Assembly (NCBI RefSeq): GCF_051020985.1
Contig: NC_135008.1
Location: 1,240,001 to 1,304,000 of the forward strand
Length of the DNA stretch: 64,000 bases
Reading direction: 5' to 3'
From: Nomia melanderi
Taxonomy: Eukaryota > Arthropoda > Insecta > Hymenoptera > Halictidae
The position numbers and the translations under genes are program-made. The notes beneath the pieces were generated by a model that was not told the origin of the DNA, searched no databases, and worked only from the letters and a program-made list of their open reading frames with translations. Position 1 is the first letter of the stretch. Every line of letters starts with the position of its first letter. Positions 22,325 through 33,975 of this stretch are shown here, in pieces.

Positions 22325-23439
22325 TATCATTGTTCAACGATGGAATGTTCCGTTTCCGGACGACATTTCGGCGAGAGGAGACGCGCACGTTTCAGAGTTT
22401 CAAACAAGCGGTCAGCACGCAGTTATCTTTTCTGCGAATTAAACAGTTGATAAGGGTGAACACAGCAGAATTTCGATAGCGTATGTGTCGCAAGTTTCGA
22501 ACGATCGAACGCGCGAAGATCCGCGGCCCGCCGATAACACAACGCCTGCCGCGATCGAGAGTATCTCCGTTTTCTCGCGCGAGCAGGATTTTCGCTTGAT
22601 ATTTCACCTTCCCTCGATACCACCCACGCTGGCAGCCTATTCAGCATATTTCCGCGCTTTACCTCCGCTCGGTTGACGCCCACTTGTACACACAAGGTGT
22701 TTCGAGGCTATATATGTCACAACCAGCGGAGCGTGTTTCATTCGATGGAAGAGGGTGTAAGAAACTGCTCGCAAACATCGTCATGACCTCGAAGAAAGGG
22801 ATTGAAACGTCCTATCGCTGCATCGTGTCCCTCGTTACGTTCCGTTGCGGTGATAACTGTCAAATTTTTACGCAGTTCGACGTGGGACGGAGTCCTATGG
22901 TGTTCGATCGTAGTTAACTGTGGAATTTAGTTGGAAAAACCTCTGGTTCTGCGCGCGATAAAATAAAAAAAATGGACGTGTATATTCGTCGAACAGTTAC
23001 GATAAATCTGTCGTTCTTCGTCGAATGAAAGCTGTAGCTACTTTTGAACCACCCTGTACATGGAGGAGACAATACCTGCTGGTATATGCCCCGGAATCTA
23101 TGCGTTCACAACACAATTTCGCACTTTGGCCAGGGTCCTCGAGCGCGGACGCAGCGGTCCAAATAAGATGCGCATTATTTATGGCCGTCTTTCTTCCAGC
23201 GGGCGCCGCCATTGTTACGCAGCCCGGCGCGACCGTTCCCCGACCCGATTTGTCTCGCTGTGACGCTCGTTCCCACGAGCGATACATAATTACCAGATTC
23301 TGGATCTTCTCGCGTCTATGGGAAACCTGAATGCTTCGAGGGTGTTTACTGGTTCGAATGAAACGTGTAAAACTCGTGGGATTTTGATGACTTTCAACGA
23401 GTCGAGGCAGGCGTTGTGATCGACGTTTTTGTCTATCTT
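22325..23439. other. Background DNA, no gene
   Basis: CpG-rich 22340-23330 with several opposing open frames that resemble nothing known. ACCACCCTGTACA at 23049-23061 belongs to a short motif seen elsewhere in the window. Confidence 0.4.
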
Positions 23440-23629
23440 CTGGCGAAATTGATCAGACGAGTCAAAATAACCCATTCCTGATTCTTTTGCAATTATCGAA
23501 TAGATGTTTCTCCGAGGAATGATTAAGAAATCATTTAGAAATACGTAAGCTGAAGTGTGAATCAATTGAAGTCTCGATAGAAGCACTCTAGGAGTTTCCA
23601 TAGAGGAATTTCGGTAGTTTTAGCGTTAA
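23440..23629. mobile_element. Family C2 MITE, left end lost
   Basis: The right end GGTAGTTTTAGCG-TTAA (TTAA 23626-23629) and the preceding GAAGCACTCTAGGAGTTTCCATAGAGGAATTTC match the C2 copy at 63692. The left part keeps AGACGAGTCAAAATAACCCATTCC but no clear inverted end. Confidence 0.6.
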
Positions 23630-24273
23630 CCTCTTTGGAGCCATTGGAATTATCGACAAGTAAATTAATTCTCGAGTAGGTGGTAGCTCCTTGTGTCTAT
23701 TAAAATAGTTTAACGAACATTTGATGGCGTGGAACGGTTACGGTGGTTATATGATCCAGAAAGTGAAGAAGTTAAGAAACTGCGTGAAACGTGACGGCGT
23801 TTGTTTAATTAATATATAAATTCAATAAATCACGTGATACGAGGTTTCCGTCGATTTCTGATGAACGTAGGAAGGCGTACACGAAGATTCGAGTGAAGTT
23901 CTAGGTTAGATTCTATTGCATCGGCCAGCGCCGAGGCAAGAAGCATAAACACGAACGTCGCGAGAGTTATTGTTGCAACCTAACATTCGCATTAGTATCA
24001 TTTAAGCGGAGCCGTGACTCGGGACAATTACCGTGCAAAATCGCGTAGAATATACCGCACGTAACATGAAAAAAAAGGAAAAACTGTTTAAAATATTCAG
24101 CGCGCGGCGCTTTTAGCGATACTCGCGCGGCAGAAACTGTTTTCTACGGAATTCCATTTTTCTAGATTATATCCCGAAGGATTCGAGCCCGCGCAAAGAT
24201 CCGCGTCGTGATAGTTATGAACGTTTCTCTACACCGTTTTTCATCCATCCTTTTTCCTGTTTCGTCCTTTTTG

Positions 24274-24293
24274 CACGCGCGCGGGCGCGCGCG
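24274..24293. repeat. Alternating CG tract
   Basis: CACGCGCGCG followed by GGCGCGCGCG is an almost pure purine-pyrimidine alternation of 20 bp, the type that can adopt Z-DNA. No neighbouring gene explains it. Confidence 0.6.
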
Positions 24294-24525
24294 TTTATTC
24301 CTTTATCTCAGCCGTTCTTTATTGCACGCTCGTTTTCATTGTCCTCCCTCTCTATCTTTTCGTCCGCGTCCTCTTATCTGGAGTTCACGGTGCACGGTTC
24401 CAGCGGGAAGGAGGCGCGTGTAAATAATAGTTACGAATGGGTAAACTCTCGGCCCGCGGAGAAATGCATGATTTCCGCGTAATCATCGGCCTTCTCAGCG
24501 TGCACCATACGCGTTGCACGCGGCA

Positions 24526-24740
24526 TTAACACTGGAACTACCGAGCATTTGATACGATTGAAGTGTAATCGCTATGAATATCGCAGTAATAGATTATCTT
24601 CGGTTTCTTCAGACACTCATTATAGTATTCAAGTGAAACCATTTATTTTCAAAATCATTTCGAATATGCAATGCTTTGAAGATATCAATAATTGCGAAAC
24701 AGACAAGTCATTTCGACTGGCACGGTACTTCTAGTGTTAA
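24526..24740. mobile_element. Family C MITE, full length (215 bp), reference copy
   Basis: TTAA on both sides. Ends CACTGGAACTACCGAGC and, inward from the right, CACTAGAAGTACCGTGC. The subterminal motif AGTCATTTCGACT (24706-24718) lies inside the right end only. The interior contains TTCGGTTTCTTCAGACACTC and GAAACCATTTATTTTCAAAATC, shared with the C copies at 29821 and 46150. Confidence 0.85.
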
Positions 24741-27179
24741 TGAGTGGTTTATTCCGATTGCCTCGGTAAAGACTTTAAGGATTCCCTTGAGATGTTTATT
24801 CATTTGCTCGTTTATTAATGATCAGGCATTCAATTCATTATTAAATGCAACAACATGATAAACAAATATATTTAAAGCGGAGAATATTAAGTCGCCTCTC
24901 GAGGATTATTAATTTATCTCTTCTGTGTTTTCATCTGTTCGTTGATTATTCTGCGCTTGTTACTTTTAATAATGTTCCAGTTTATTTTGTAATAAGATCT
25001 ATAATATACGAGTAATTAATACGATAAAGAATTATTCTATTGAAAAGTAGTAGAAATCATCGAATTTCAGTGTTCAGTGACTTTCAAAATGCGAACCATC
25101 ATCGAGGAACGATCCAGTTCTCGCGAAGACGAGTCGGGTGTCCTGTTTGATTCATGAAAATCAAATTTCGGTTCGGTAAATACCGCAGAGCGAATCCGCG
25201 GTGTCTGCTTTAAGGAAACGGAAGCGCGCCGCGGCGTATCCTCTTTAAACGGGCGGTAGATAAAGCGGCTCTCAGCCGCGGATACGAAAATACGGGCGTC
25301 GTGTCGGTGGCAGAGTGTATCACGCGTTTCCGTGTCTTACGTGTTAATTATTTTACCCACCACCATTTTGTCGCGTCAACGATTAACATCAAATTAGCGG
25401 AACCCGTCGATTTCACGGATACTGAACTCATTAACCATTATCTAGTAGCAGTTTAAGTCTAATAGTAATATTCTAATTATGAAGCTGCAATTTTTACGAT
25501 ATTTTTACGCTTTTCTTGTTCTTTCTCGTTATTTCGTCTCCTTTTCCTCCTTTAGTTCTTTCTTAGGCTGATCATTATCCGTTTAAAGCCTCGACCGATG
25601 TAGCAATTATTCAACAACGTGCGCGCTTTGTGGCGGACACAGTCGCCGCTCTCTCGATCCGAAGGATCATCAATTTGTTAATTGCTACGTCCGGCGAGCG
25701 ACAGAACGCGTTTCTCCTCTGTGTCTTCTTCATTTGCTCGTTGATTATCGTCCTGTGCTGTTGTTGCTTTTAATTATATTTTCGTCTATTGATAAGGTCA
25801 TTTGCAGATGTTTTTAAATAATTTATTCAAGTGTAATCGAACTGAGTAAAGTTGACACACGTTTCACAGTGGAAAACCAAGGACAATGCACTGCAAAGGG
25901 ACATTACCATCGACGTTGCTTTTGAACTTGAACCAATTCTTCCTCTATCTCGCGAAAACCGAAGATTCCCGTGAAGCTCCGCGGTCTCCTTCAAGATTCG
26001 AGCTCGCGGCGAAACGCGCGACGATAAAACGCGTCGGCATATTTCGGGAAGTTCCGGGGGGACGGAAGAAATTCGATTATTAAGTTACCGGTGCGCCGGC
26101 CGGACAGAAGTTTAATCGTAAAAATGTATTCCGCTTTGATTTATGGTCGCGTGTTGTCGTTCCGCGAGCGATTCCGTCTCTGCCTCGTGCGGAAGGAATA
26201 ATGAGAAAGATTGTGGCCGAAGATGCGCAACGTTCGCCGGGACGTTCGAATATTTATAGGGTATATAGAACATTTACGTGCCGTAAATACGAAAATTACG
26301 GAAAAACGAACGGGAAACGTCCGATACCTTTCGACGGCGCATCGATCCACCTGGGAACGTTCGTTGTATATTTCTCTGTCGCTCGAATCGTGCGTATCGG
26401 TTCAATAAATTAATGGGATAAACAAAGGCGGGCAAAATACATGGAAGAAACTAAGCAGATCGATTCGATTCAACTGGCAAAACGATAATTAATCGTTCGG
26501 GTAAATAGAACAATTCTCGGTGAACGATTATTGATGACGAGAATGTATTCAGGTAATTATGTCGAATACATATTTATTCGGCGTATTAATTTCTGCGCGT
26601 AATATTGATCGATTTAAATATTAGACGAGTCGATTGAAAAGTCCGCGGGTAATTCGAAGGCCGCGTGGAAAGCTTCCACGGCGAGCCGGCGAGATTGCGC
26701 GTTTCCGATGCGGCCGGTTGCAACAAAAGAAAACCCTGTAAATAACGCGCATCGCGGCGGAACACCGGGGTCCGAGCGCAATTTAATAATTCATCAGCAC
26801 GCTCGCGGCGCGTAGTGTAATTTAGTGCGTTCAACGTGTATATGTGACGTATTGTCGCTTGAATGGCGCGCCTAAAGTGCCACGGAAGATATATTGTTGC
26901 TTCCGTAGCCCATTAAACAAGTGTTTATAGATCACTTTAACCCGGGTAGGTCACGGCACGGCGTGGAGCGCGGTGCATTCACAACGGACGACGGTTTTCG
27001 CCGGCGGCAACGGGTTTTCGAAGCTTCTTCCTTTCGCGCGCGCTTTCACCGCGGGAAACAAAGATCCTACGGCGAGACGCGGATTTTCTCGACTCCGGAG
27101 GAACGGGGAAAGGGGAAAGTATGTATTGCACAGAATAATACGGATACTTGGGGAAGTATCGTTATCCGAGGCTTCGTTA
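24741..27179. other. Long element-poor stretch, no gene
   Basis: AT-rich 24740-25100, then mixed. Segments at 24905-24975 and 25712-25780 share an imperfect CGTTGATTAT...CTGTG/GCTTGTT...TTTTAAT pattern, possibly an old duplication. No MITE ends recognised over more than 2 kb, unusual for this window. CpG-rich 25880-26380 and 26640-27080. Confidence 0.4.
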
Positions 27180-27500
27180 TGCGAACCTTGGTTATTCCGT
27201 CTCTGGATTATCTAAGCTTTGCCTATTCAGCGCTTGAATTGTACGAACTTGGATTGTTTGAACGTTGACTATTCAATCTTTGAATTATTTAAACTTTGGT
27301 CGTTCGAATCTTGATTGGCTCGTCTCTGGATTATCTAAGCTTTGTCTGTTCAGTGTTTCAATTGTACGAGATTGGATTATTCGAACCTTGACTATTCAAT
27401 CTTTGAATTATTCCAACCTTGACCATTCAATCTTCGAATTATTCAAACTTTGATTATTCAAACTTCGATCACTCGATCTCTGGATTGCTCGGAAATCTAA
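27180..27500 (+). repeat. Minisatellite with 123-bp higher-order unit
   Basis: Built from about 10-11 bp units of the TTGGATTATTCGAA and TTGACTATTCAA type. A larger unit repeats at 123 bp: CTCTGGATTATCTAAGCTTTG starts at 27201 and again at 27324, and GACTATTCAATCTTTGAATTATT also recurs. Confidence 0.8.
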
Positions 27501-29820
27501 TTACTCGACCTCTCGATTACCTGTGTCTTAATCACGTGAATTCTCAAACTAATTGATTATCTGACCCACGTTGGTAAATACCAGCTAATTAGGATAACCG
27601 AGGTTCTAGTATATCGACTGTCCTGATTAGTTCGGATAATCAAGCTTCTACTATAACGCTTTTTATATATAGTACATAATAATAAATCAAGCTGTACACC
27701 AATGTAAATTGTATCTAATTTCAATTTTATCGCGAAACACGTGAAATACATTGTCTAAGCAAGTGGTCAGACACTTTATCAAGCAACAGCAATTGAAACG
27801 GCCATTTCGATGAGCCGACCACGCGATCGAAGAAACGATTAACATCGCGCGGCACTGACAACACAAAATTTGACAGCGCTCCGCGCCGGCCGGGACGGCG
27901 TAATTGGAAATTCGCAATGAATAATCGCGTCATGATCGAGGGCATAATTTATAACGGCGTTCAAAGTTAAATTGACTTCGTGATAATACACGGAATCGAG
28001 TTATTCGCGTGTTACGTTATTAATAGTTGCGTTTGTTTCGAAGTCCGCGAAATCTCCTGACAGCGTTTACATAATTCGCGCGATTAGCTTCCGTCGAAAC
28101 GCGGCTTGCCTTCCGAGGCGATTCGAGCCTCGCGATACTCGGGATATTGAAAAATTTCGTAAAACAATATTGTAAAGTTAATGAGTGATTAATCTCCGAC
28201 GTGGCAATGAAAGTGTTAACAAGCGAGGCTACAGATAAGGAAGTACCGGTGATATGGGAACAAGGAATCGTTGTCCGGTTCGTATCCCATTCGCTTGGGA
28301 GACGACTCCGTAACAGGTGTTAACGACGTTTACATGCCATTATTGTAACACTTACGACGCCGGCGGGCAAATCGTTTCCCCCGGTATTTACTCCTTATCT
28401 CCCACTTTCAAACGGTACAGAAAATTGTACTACTCGCAGCTTCCAGTCGCCGGTAATTCACTGAGCAATCGTGATTCCCAGTCAACGCGGAAATTGAAAT
28501 AAGTTCAGGTTAGAATCGACATAAACTGTGTTGTATCTGTTACAAGAATAATGAAAGATATATAAATATGTAACATAGAAATATTAGAATATTGAAGTTT
28601 AATGCTGGTGCTTCTAGATGTTACGATTTCGTCTCGTTTTAACGTAAAAAATTTTGTTTTTCCTAAGGGAATTCTAGATTTTGAAAATATATGAGACTTG
28701 ACGTAATAAACAAGTGATAAGGACTACGGAAAATTTGAATGATGAAAATATTAGTGAAATAATGATGTTAAAATATTGAAGCTAGAAGCAGGTGTTTTGA
28801 AATAGAATTATTTTCCATTGTTCGAATTTCAGACGAATTTCGACTCTTCAAAGAGATTCGATATTTTTGGACACCCTGTACGTGGATTCTACGTTACGCA
28901 AATACTATATTTACCAACAGGAAGATGGGAAAGTGACTCACGGGATCCGCCGCGGCGTTTTAAGCGGCGGAAAATGATTAATTAGGCGCCTTCTCGAATT
29001 ATATTAAGTATTTCATGATTCTTCAAAGACATTAGTATATACTTTATATGTACATATCCAGTCGAGACTGTTAGCTTCGTTTAGATTAATATTACTTATG
29101 CTTCATTCACCGGAGTAATTAGTTTCTAAACCTTTCGGTCATTACGCATCGTCGGAGATGAATTATTCTCATTAGCTTTACGATTCCGAATAGCCACGGC
29201 TCTATTGCTGTTCTCTAATCGCGTTTATGATTCGATATTCAATGGAAATTCGAGAATCTTCGACGCTTCGAGGCTTCGATTAATACTAATATTGTTAATA
29301 TTATTAATACGCATGTGTTAATGTATCTATAACTTTTGAAATATCTTCAAAAAATACCTCAGTAAAACAACAAACGACATTAATCATGGGGCAATATAAT
29401 ATATGTATGGAAATTTCCTATTTAATTACTGAGCGAACAAACTAAACGACGAAACAGTTGAGTGATTGCGCGGTCCGCAAACGCGGCTTTGTTCCGCTAT
29501 TAGTCCGTTCGTTCGCGATAATTTTCTTCATTATCCGTTGTCTTGAAATTCGGGAGCAATCCAGCGTGTTCCCGAGGGAGGAACTGACATTAATCCGACC
29601 GTTCCGACGCGCGACAACTTGTTTCAGAAGAGCGTGGACGCGAGCTCTAATCTGTTTGCCGGCGAATCGATTCAGAATTTCGCCGCGGCTTCCCCGCGCT
29701 TCGTCGCTTATCAATTCCTTCGTAATTACGCCGAGCGATGAACGGGTAATTTCGGTTCCCGTGTCTCCGCCCTGTTCAAATATTTCTCTCCCAATGCTAA
29801 CGTCGCTCTACCTCGAAAAT
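27501..29820. other. Element-poor stretch, no gene
   Basis: Mixed composition. ACACCCTGTACG at 28871-28882 is another instance of the short CACCCTGTA motif. 29460-29830 is CpG-rich with an open frame on each strand and no recognisable product. Confidence 0.4.
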
Positions 29821-30034
29821 ATTTCTTAGAACTACCAAGCGTTTAATACCATTGGTATGCGGTCCCTATAAAAATTCTAACAATAGATTATTTTCGGTTT
29901 CTTTAGACATTCGTTGTAGTACTGAAGTGAAACTATTTATTTTCAACATCATTTCAAATATCCAATGCTTTGAAGATATCAATAATAGCGAAACCAGAAA
30001 ACCAGAACCAGTCGTTTTGACTTTCTAGTGTTAA
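29821..30034. mobile_element. Family C MITE sharing a TTAA with family B
   Basis: Left end TTAGAACTACCAAGCG with the TTAA eroded; right end GACTTTCTAGTG-TTAA (30031-30034). The subterminal motif, inward from the right end, is AGTCAAAACGACT. The interior is nearly collinear with 24526-24740. The right TTAA is also the left TTAA of the next element. Confidence 0.75.
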
Positions 30035-30291
30035 CCCTTCGCGGACGAGGATTCTTTGAAACAGAAAACTTTCAGCAGATGAAGCTGAATTCTATATCGA
30101 TTGCTTGAACAATAGTAGAAGCGGAAACTATGTACTCTCTTGTTGTATGAGTAATTAGATTATTCGTTCGCGACTTAGTATTCTAAATATGAATATTCGC
30201 TTTCCTCGAAGATTATTCGTTCGCGACGTAGTATTCTAAATATGAATATTCGCTTTCCTCGAAGCGTCGACGTTCGTCCGTAAAGGGTTAA
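30031..30291. mobile_element. Family B MITE with an internal 53-bp duplication
   Basis: TTAA on both sides. Ends CCCTTCGCGGACGAGG and CGTTCGTCCGTAAAGGG. The right half contains a 53-bp segment twice in tandem (30158-30210 and 30211-30263, starting GATTATTCGTTCGCGAC), nearly identical. Without it the element would be about 208 bp, as in the 19183 copy. Confidence 0.85.
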
Positions 30292-30589
30292 CATTCCAAT
30301 GGTTACCCTCGAGAAACGCCCTTCAACGACGTCGGACCCATGGCCGAACAATGCATTCCATATTTTCGTCGATGAAAAATTCAAGTGACCGACTTGAACC
30401 GTTACTCGAACCGAATAACAAAAGGAAAACATCCGACGTCGACGTGCGGCGCAGTGAAAAATTAATCGAGTCTATGGAATCCATGCAGGACTTGATAAAT
30501 TATTCTCTATTACTTCGAACCGTCTATTGCAATCGCGACGGGAAGTTTTCTTTGTCTTTTTTCCGTCGAATGCTTTCGTAAAGTTTCGA

Positions 30590-30772
30590 ACGCTCGGAAC
30601 TACAGAAGATTCATCGAACAAAACATCGTCAGCAAATGAAGCTAGATTACATATAAAATAAATAATATTAAAAGAGGAAACTAAATACCGTAGATATTCA
30701 AGAAACAAGAGTTTGCGACTTCATATTCCGAACACGAGATTTCGCTAAAACGTCATTCGTCTGCGACGTTAA
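30590..30772. mobile_element. Degenerate family B MITE
   Basis: Follows the family B interior (AGCAAATGAAGCTAGATTACATAT; AGTTTGCGACTTCATATTCCGAAC) and ends CGTCATTCGTCTGCGACG-TTAA at 30769-30772. The left end is not recognisable. Confidence 0.5.
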
Positions 30773-31144
30773 TTAATACTAATGTTGAACTAATATTAAA
30801 ATTGCTGAAAGAAGAATACGTGCCATTAAGGAATCATAGTTCTCCATTCGCGGGATTTTTCCTCAGACGTCCCTTCTAAGTAATTAGATAAGTTTCTCCT
30901 TGTTAAAGAAGGGTCTTCCACGGCGCTTTTCTTTCGTCGAAGTTCCGTTGAACGGAACCAGCCGGGCAACGCTCGTCCCGTTAATCGAGATAGCCTCCGC
31001 GAACCCGTTGGACCGTGAGCTACCGTTTAATATTCGCGAAGGGAACTTTTGACTCGCTAAACACGGAGAACTTCCCTTGATACATTCGGAACGAGTCAAG
31101 TCCCGGCGAATCGTAACGAGAGACGCCTCGAGACGGAGATGCGC
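30773..31144. other. Background DNA, no gene
   Basis: AT-rich, then CpG-rich from about 30900. An open frame on the minus strand (30884-31099) resembles nothing known. Confidence 0.4.
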
Positions 31145-31465
31145 TTGACCCTTTGCACTCGGAGGTGTCTCTCACCATTTGATTTCATACAGAAAACTAT
31201 GAAATTTGTTATTTAATATTATACCCTCTATAGTGCATCAATTTGAGAAATATTGAAATAGTATTTCAAAAAAGAAATAAGATTTCTCTTCGAGTTAGTT
31301 TCATAAAATGTCGTCTGTACCTCATTAGGATATCTTGAAATATTTAATAATATATATATATGAAATATATAATAAATATTAACATATTAAATATGGTTTA
31401 TAGGATGACTACGTTTATATAGATATATCATTACGACAACTACGTTTCCGAGGGGTCAAGGGTGA
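31145..31465. mobile_element. Family A MITE expanded by AT-rich sequence
   Basis: Left flank TTGA, end CCCTTTGCACTCGGAGG. The interior (GAAATTTGTTATTTAATATTATA; ATGTCGTCTGTACCTCATTAGG) is family A. The right end has decayed to TTTCCGAGGGGTCAAGGG with flank TGAA. An ATATATAT run and AT-rich filler near 31350-31430 lengthen it by about 80 bp over other copies. Confidence 0.6.
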
Positions 31466-31834
31466 ACGTTCGACCGTTTGAATGATTAATAATTTTTCCT
31501 CCCGGGTTAAAGAAACGCTGGCCAGCCGTTTGATCTGGTTAATCGCGTTGCTCGGGCAGAGGCGCTGTTCGGAATGCAAAGAGCAGGCGGTGGATCAGTG
31601 CTAAACTGCAGGCTTAAGTGCTCCGCGTTGAGAGTCCTCGGAGGGCTCTTAATTAAAACGGTGTAAGTGCGAGGAACCGTCTTTCCTTTTACCCTACGGT
31701 GCGTGGCGTGCGCGTTTCGATCGATGGAAAGTTAAGATTTCAGTTGCTATTCCTAGAGACGCTCGAGGTATCTACAGGGTGTAACAGAACGTGCGAGGCA
31801 TGCTTTGGAAGTGGACGGAGGATATGGAAATAGT
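31466..31834. other. Compositionally distinct unique DNA
   Basis: G-rich unique stretch with ACGGT|GTAAGTGCG, a donor-like site at 31663, and an initiator-like TCAGTG at 31588. No open frame links them. The reverse complement of ACACCCTGTA lies at 31773-31782. Confidence 0.3.
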
Positions 31835-32330
31835 GAAAGAAGTTCTGAACGTTCTGAATGCTTAAGGGTTCTGAGAGTTCTTTAAACTCTGAAGGCCTGA
31901 GAATTAGAGTTTGAACGTCAAAGGGGTTGACGGTTCGAGAATCTTAAATCTTCAGAGTTCGTGAAATGGAAAATTTCAGAATTCTGAGAGTTCTGAGAAT
32001 TCTGAGGATTCTGAGCATCGGGAGAATCTGAATGTTTGATGATTCAGAGAGCGCTGAGATCCTGAAAGTTCGACAATTCGAACTGTCTGAAATCTGGAGA
32101 ATTTTGGGAGCTCTAAGAGCATGAGATTTCGAGAATTCTGAGCGTTCTAACAATCAGATAATCTGAAAGCGCCGAGAGTCTAAAACTTTGACACTTTTGA
32201 GAGCACCGAGACCTCGAAATCTGGACAATTCGAACGATCTGAAATTTCGGAAATCCTGAAAGTCCTGAGAGTCCGATATCTCGAAAACCCCCAGAGTTCT
32301 GGTTCGAACCCACAAATTCTAAGCATCTCA
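31835..32330 (-). repeat. GAGAATTCT minisatellite
   Basis: About 500 bp of degenerate 9-10 bp units such as TTCTGAGAG, TTCTGAGAA, ATCTGAAAG. Purine-rich on the plus strand. Open frames through it on the minus strand read as leucine/isoleucine/arginine/serine repeats and are by-products. Confidence 0.85.
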
Positions 32331-32504
32331 CCTTTGGGAATCTACAAAGTCCGAGAAGATACGGTGCCGGGAGCGCCGGATTTCGGCCTGTCAACCCGAA
32401 GACCACTGGAACACCGAAATTGCACGTGTTCGCAATATCCCCGTAACCGAGCAATGCCTGGAACCGTGCTGCGAGTTCGAAGGGATTCCGGGGCTAACGA
32501 TCCC
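32331..32504. other. Unique DNA, no gene
   Basis: A short GC-richer stretch between the minisatellite and the next element. Opposing open frames, nothing recognised. Confidence 0.35.
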
Positions 32505-32978
32505 TTAACCCTTTGCAGTCTGAAGCTTTGTTCTAGAAACATTCGACATTGCTGAGAGAAAGAGAGATATCAACGATATTCTTTGAAACTAGCTAATGAG
32601 ACAATGTACGGAAATTAGGAATCAAAATGCTGTTTCATTTGAATGTTTCGCATATCGATGAATTATACAAAGTATAATGTTATATGTATAGTGTTACTAT
32701 AGTATAGATAATGAAAAGATGGATCTTGAGTAGTCGAGAGCTAGGAATAAATATATGTATTCAATAAAATATGGAAACAACACGGACAACGCGTAAAAAG
32801 TACAACTCATTGGGTCCGCTTCACTCTTCATTCACTCTTCATTATCTTCTGCATTCACTCTTCTTAAAACTACCTTAACCTACGCTAAAAATTCTAGATA
32901 CCACATATATAAGGCTATAATTTTGCTATATCGAATCTAGTGGCGACTCCGGGTCACCTCTCGAGCGCAAAGGGTTAA
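32505..32978. mobile_element. Family G MITE, long form (474 bp)
   Basis: TTAA on both sides. Left end CCCTTTGCAGTCTGAAGC; right end CACCTCTCGAGCGCAAAGGG. Both ends and flanking interior match the 230-bp copy at 4105, but about 240 bp extra sits between TATAGTGTTA and ATAAGGCTATAATTTTGC. The extra part contains three CACTCTTCATT repeats. Either this copy gained an insertion or the short form is a deletion derivative. Confidence 0.7.
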
Positions 32979-33753
32979 TCCCCGCTCTCGTTTCGTGGTG
33001 TCCCGCGTATTTGGATACCACAGCAGTACCTGCAATCGGAACGCATAAATACCGTAGTCCACGGATAATATTAACGATCGAAGTTTACCGGTCGGAAGTT
33101 CTTTAATCGCGGAAATGCTGCAGGCCGGTCTCCCTTTAACGGCGGAACGAACTCCGTCGAAACTTCGACTTCTCCCTTTTCATTCGGGCAGCCGCCTTTT
33201 TATAGAATTGGTTACCGCCCGTCGTCGCGACGGTAAAATGGACGGGAATTTCATTGGGCGGAAGGACGCGCCGCGTTGTGTCTCTCTAATCAAGCCGCCG
33301 GTGAATTTAGACGCGCGCCGTACGCCGGCTACGCCCTGTGTACCTTACAGTCAAGACATTAATTACTGTCGCCACCGTAACCTTAATCCCGGTTCACGTA
33401 AATCCATTGGATTATGCGATACATTCCTATCTCCGGTGTCCAACCCGCTGCGCCGTTTTCTATTCGCTCTCGACCTGTCCTCCTCGGCTGGTACCCTTTA
33501 ACCCTTGACGCTTACATTTTTCTTAGAGCTAAACGGATAAACGTGAACAGACTCCTCTTCTCAACGACGCGCGTTGCGGTTTAAACTTCGTACGGTGGAG
33601 ATTAGATCGCAAGATGCGAGGGGATGTTTTATCATTTGGGTTACTGGAAAGTGATCTTGCTTTCTTTGTGGCGGTAGGAGGATAATTATGTGATTATTAT
33701 GTACATTTTGAATTGAAAGTGTAGTATGTTGTATTATAGTAATTGGGCGAGTA
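32979..33753. other. Background DNA, no gene
   Basis: CpG-rich to 33480. A solitary TTAACCCTTGACGCTTAC at 33498 resembles an isolated MITE end. The plus-strand open frame 33115-33501 resembles nothing known. Confidence 0.4.
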
Positions 33754-33975
33754 TTGACCCTTTGCACTCGAGAGGTGACTCTAAATTATATAAAATTTGA
33801 TATTCAATATTGAACTGTATATAATGCATCGGTGTGTAAAATATTGAGATCAGAAAGCTTTGTTTCTCAATTCACTTGGAATTTTTCTTTGAGTTAATTT
33901 GAAAAAATATCGTCTGTGCCTAGTTAGAAAATGTTAAATATTTCGAACGAAATGCTTCCGAGTGCAAAGGGTTAA
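33754..33975. mobile_element. Family A MITE (222 bp)
   Basis: Flanks TTGA (left) and TTAA (right). Ends CCCTTTGCACTCGAGAGG and TTCCGAGTGCAAAGGG. The interior (AAATTTGATATTCAATATTG; ATCGTCTGTGCCTAGTTAG) is family A. The subterminal GGTGACTC is present but its palindromic partner is lost. Confidence 0.8.

Noticed and set aside
28120..28140. tRNA B-box-like sequence CGATTCGAGCC (and GGTTCGAACC near 32296)
   Set aside because: No A-box at a suitable distance and no cloverleaf. The second lies inside a minisatellite.
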